In this document: positions 60,101 to 64,000 of the stretch, in pieces | Layout: the number at the start of each line of letters is the position of its first letter | Position numbering within the stretch: position 1 is the stretch's first letter | Source: Tomocerus qinae | Lineage: Eukaryota; Arthropoda; Collembola; Entomobryomorpha; Tomoceridae | Assembly: GCA_020055645.1 (NCBI GenBank) | Contig: CM034546.1 | Location: forward strand, 111,383,375-111,447,374 | Length of the DNA: 64,000 bases | Direction: 5' to 3' | Translations under genes and position numbers: made by a program | The notes under the pieces: model-generated | What the model was told of the DNA's origin: nothing | Databases searched by the model: none | What the model saw: only the letters and a program-made list of their open reading frames with translations

Positions 60101-63100
60101 CCTTGTCAGAAGAGTTTTTGTTTACATAATTTTGAATATATGTGATACAATAACAATATCAGTCCATCCATCTATGCAAATTCTTTCAACGCACTAAAAA
60201 ATGTATCCGTTTCGTGTAAATTGAAACCAACAATTAAAACGTTATAATAATACTGCAAATCCCTATTGTTCTCCATGTGAAATTTGATGGTAATGACCGC
60301 TAAATAAAAATAGAATAGCAAAATGTATTTACTTAAGAAAGTGTTGTACAGATAGTCTGAGTAATGTCCATACTCACATATTAATACGTCATTCTGAAAA
60401 AAAACTGGATTCATGACATCCGACTCTGATCGAATTTATCGGTCGTTTATGGTCCTTTTCGAAATTGCGACATAAAGGGTTCATTGTGCAAAAATAAAGA
60501 GAAGCCCATTTTCCTCGTGGTTTATTGCCATTATCATTACGAGTGTTATTATTCGAACGAAGACAAAAAAGGAGGGAAGAGGGAGCAATTACTTAAAACC
60601 GGATTCCGTAGGTTAAAGGCTATACGTCTCATCAATATCTCAAACTCTCGGCTCGTCTTAACTCACGTCTTTGCAAGACCACTTATTCCCTACATTGCAA
60701 CACTCTAAAAGATCCTGTACACAGGAAATTTATTCATGCATTTTTATTCTTTAAGCTACTGTTTTATTAATACTGCGTTGTGGAATAAAACCTGAGAGAC
60801 ATGACACAGTACACTAAAGGAGAAAAGACACATTGTGTAAGGAGTGTGTTCGATTCCCATAAAACGCCTTAATTTGCTTAATGTTAAATGCATGTACATT
60901 ACAATGCGTTTAAAAACATGTCCATCACAATGTGTTTAAATACATGGAATAAATGCTTTGACCAATAACATAGCTGCTTGTCCATCATAGCGTCTCGGTA
61001 TAACCATCTGGTTTTACTCTCTAGTATAATATGCAATGGTTCTTTTTGTTTTCATAAAATGACACTAAGGTTAGTTACCTAAATGGAGGTTGCATATAGT
61101 CATTACTGAATAAATACGTAGTATAGCTATATAGAAAAAAGAATCTTTCATACCTTTGCATGTTGAAAGTATAACAGTGCAAGTACACAAGTAAAATAAT
61201 ACGAGTGAATTTTATCTTTCGTAAACTGGTGTAACGCAAGTGATTGTTATAATAAAGACCGAAGCAAATAATACCAACCCGCTCTTTGCGGTTGTATACG
61301 TGAGTTTGTGTTTTAGAGGGACAGATAAATAGTAGCTATAGTTTTTGCATGTTGATTTTCAGTTGTACGTGAGTGCGTTGGTATCCGTCTGTCTATTTGC
61401 TTGAAGATTGAAGCAACCTGTTTTGCCTGCCCCTCTGCTTTCCTCTACCTACAATCCTTTGTTGGATGTCGCTACGTAATGGAGAAAAATATCCATTTGC
61501 CAGAAAAGTTGACGATTCACATTCGTTTAAATGTACATGCATAAAATACTCATTTTCCCATCTATAGAAATTCTATTTGAAAAATGTTAAACAATGAGGC
61601 AGGCACAGCCTTTTATCTATTATTGTAAAATTTTATGCAAATTTATTCTTTAACCAGCATATGTATACTAAGTAAAATACACCAAAGATGAAAATTACTC
61701 TCCTCACCTTATTGTTAGTGTCAGTGGGATATAAAAATTTGAATTCTAGACTTTATTACAACAGGCTCTTGCTATGCATGCAATAGCCTTGAACCTTACT
61801 AACCCATTAGAATTCACGCCAATTCTCTGAGGTATTCCATCCCTAACTGAATACCTACATGCACTTAAATCATTTACATAAGCATGAAATGCGAAGGATT
61901 TAATGCTAGTTTAGAAATCTACAATTATGCATCTATTAACTGCCGAAAAAAACTAGCATGCCAAATATTTGCAACAGTATCATAAGATTTTTCAGCATCA
62001 CTGCTCTAAAGAGTAAAATGGTTAGGTCGCAACTAAAACGAGTAGGATGTTACGGTAGGAAAGGAATTTAAAAATATTAACTTTAGCATGGATCTCCCAT
62101 TTGCTCAGTTAATGATGTAATGCTTGTAGTTAAAGTGTGTAGGATTCTTATGTGGGGTAGTTATGCTGCTACAGTTTGAGTTTATGTAACAGTCAGTTAG
62201 TAGCGTAACTTTCATTGAGATCATAAAGATAATGAGTGTTTTGCTACAAGGAAGACGAATGCATGAAGAGACGTTAACCGTTAGTTCACTTGTTTAAGAA
62301 GTCAGTAGTTGAAATAAACCTAACTTACTGGTAATTTTGTATTAGTGTAACATACATCATATGAGTCTCCTTGTTATTAAGTAGAGTCTTGTACACTAAA
62401 ACTTTTCGCCTAATTCGCTATTATCAACTAAGTATTCAAGAGATAGAGTAAACAGTGTAGCACTCTATAGCGTGGTGTGGTCAAGCGCATCTTGGAAAAC
62501 TAGTGTAAACAAGCTGACAGAGACAGACATAACTGTGTTCAACTGGACGGGTTATTATATACCAAAGTTAAGAATTCAGAAGACATACAAGAACATGTAC
62601 TTATTCAGGACAGGACCAATGGGTGGGAGAAAATTGCTCGAATCTTGAACCTACCTGACTTGGAAAAACGAGTAACTTATTAAACTAAGTATTATCGTGC
62701 AGAGTAGAAAGAGCAATTAGACTTTTTCCATTTATTCTCTAATCCCGTACACTAATTGCTTAATTATAATCAAAAACACAGATAATGCTAAATTATGGCT
62801 AACTATATACATATTTACAAGTAAATGATAACGCATTACTGACTACCGACTGCCAATCTACAATTTGTCTCTCAATTCATCACTTCCATATCTCAAATTG
62901 CTTTCTAGAGAAATAAGACAAAAGAATTCCTGCAGGTACTGAAACATAGTGAACTGTATATTTACTTACACAACATTATAGGCTTTAAAAAAAGAATTTC
63001 CTTTTCCGTTGCGTCTTGTTTTGTGTGTCCTGTTGATTCAAATACGACCATTAACTTACATAACGCACTTGCAACTACCAATTCTGTTATTTTGTTCACA

Positions 63101-64000
63101 GTAATTTCAGAGTGTTTTATATTCTACTACCAACGTCTGTTCTCTATTTAAAAAGTACCATGTAGGGTTTCTTTTTTAGTTATACCAAAGACTACTCTTC
63201 TGGCAGTTTGCACAAGAAATGCATAACATTAAGGCGATGCTTATTGTTAGTAGTTTTTCTTGGTTTTATGACTTCCACGCTTTGTCTTGAGCATAAGTCA
63301 CATTAACTTTACTTCACGTACGTTCTAACTACTAGGTAATGAAAAATTCATCGCTCCATGTATTACTGCACCTATAGGCATAATCCACTGCACTATATTC
63401 GCTTCTACAAAAGTGATACAACAGCGAATAGCGTCTCATGTCCCATGCATTGTTTATATGCAAACTATAAAAGGAGCATTAAAATGAAACCTAATGTAGA
63501 CAAAGGTGGGGAGACCGATTTAGCACACATAACACTTTGTTAGTGTAATCCAATAGACTGAAATGTGATACAACATGAGAAATGAGTTGTAAATAATCAA
63601 AGAAATAAGATAAAATTTCTGGAAACTAATACGGTGATTCAGAGCATTTCAATTCACAAAGCATTATGTATTGAATATTATGATTTGCCATGAAGACCTA
63701 CATGCAAATATCTTCAAACCGCATGTCCCTGCCAACTGTCCCAAATGCACACCCTTATCTCGATTACCACTTACCCAAATATTAAATGTGTCTTTGCTAA
63801 CAACTTGTAAGTCTATACAACATTATCCAATTACCTACTACTATGTAAATCTTTTGTTCATGAACTGATATTCTATAGTTAGGGATTGGCATTTGTACAT
63901 ATCAACAAAGACAGTAATGAAAATAGCCATGAACTACATACTTGAAATATATTCCGCGAAACCATAACACAATGTAAGAACAACTGCGAACGAGTAGACA
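57139..64000. other. Sidekick upstream region, no gene supported
   Basis: Presumably intron and possibly the unlocated first exon(s) of sidekick on the minus strand. AT-rich, with only short ORFs lacking family features. Imperfect short repeats occur near 60889-60946 (two ~24-bp versions of CATGTACATTACAATG). Nothing else seen. Confidence 0.4.

Noticed and set aside
60172-60414. 80-codon minus-strand ORF as a gene
   Set aside because: No motif and no splice partner; length is within chance for AT-rich sequence scanned on six frames.

Overview
The window is a stretch of AT-rich arthropod (most likely hexapod) nuclear DNA. Genes are split by short GT-AG introns and belong to animal families: two ionotropic receptors, the complex I subunit NDUFB7, sidekick, NCBP2AS2-like and MsrA. 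Retroelements of BEL/Pao type are present. The exon structures below were assembled by hand from splice sites and reading frame. IR gene 1, IR gene 2, MsrA, NDUFB7 and sidekick all come out in frame over their full exon sets, which is strong internal support. The species cannot be named from the sequence. The selenocysteine trait argues against lineages that have lost selenoproteins.

Layout. 210-15908 (+) is an intact nine-exon ionotropic receptor whose seventh intron (2483-15284) holds a 12.7 kb tandem LTR-retrotransposon array: four LTRs and three gag/protease interiors, inside one 5-bp target duplication. 16245-17843 holds a 65-bp near-perfect inverted repeat and an OTU-protease-like gene (+). 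18880-19537 (+) is NDUFB7. 19944-21683 (-) is a stand-alone envelope-glycoprotein-like gene with an apparent 5' leader intron. 25078-25914 (+) encodes an AT-hook/C2HC zinc-finger protein. 26022-28810 (-) is a second nine-exon ionotropic receptor, a paralogue of the first in opposite orientation. 30779-31683 (+) is methionine sulfoxide reductase A. 32833-33072 (+) is an NCBP2AS2-like small protein. 34641-57138 (-) is sidekick, complete except for its first exon(s). 57139-64000 shows no gene I can support.

The most striking observation is the MsrA gene. Its catalytic cysteine codon is TGA, and its 3' UTR carries a foldable SECIS element at 31874-31963 (helix I, internal loop, ATGA/CGAT quartet, helix II, AAA apical loop). 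I therefore annotate it as a selenoprotein MsrA. Other notable points are the multi-LTR array of RT-less Gag-protease elements sitting in a live receptor gene, an in-frame 21-nt microexon in the last FnIII domain of sidekick, and a foldback element built of minisatellite arms in a sidekick intron.

The genes look functionally unrelated: two chemosensory receptors, a respiratory-chain subunit, a redox repair enzyme and a neuronal adhesion protein. The receptors are the only pair with a clear common origin.
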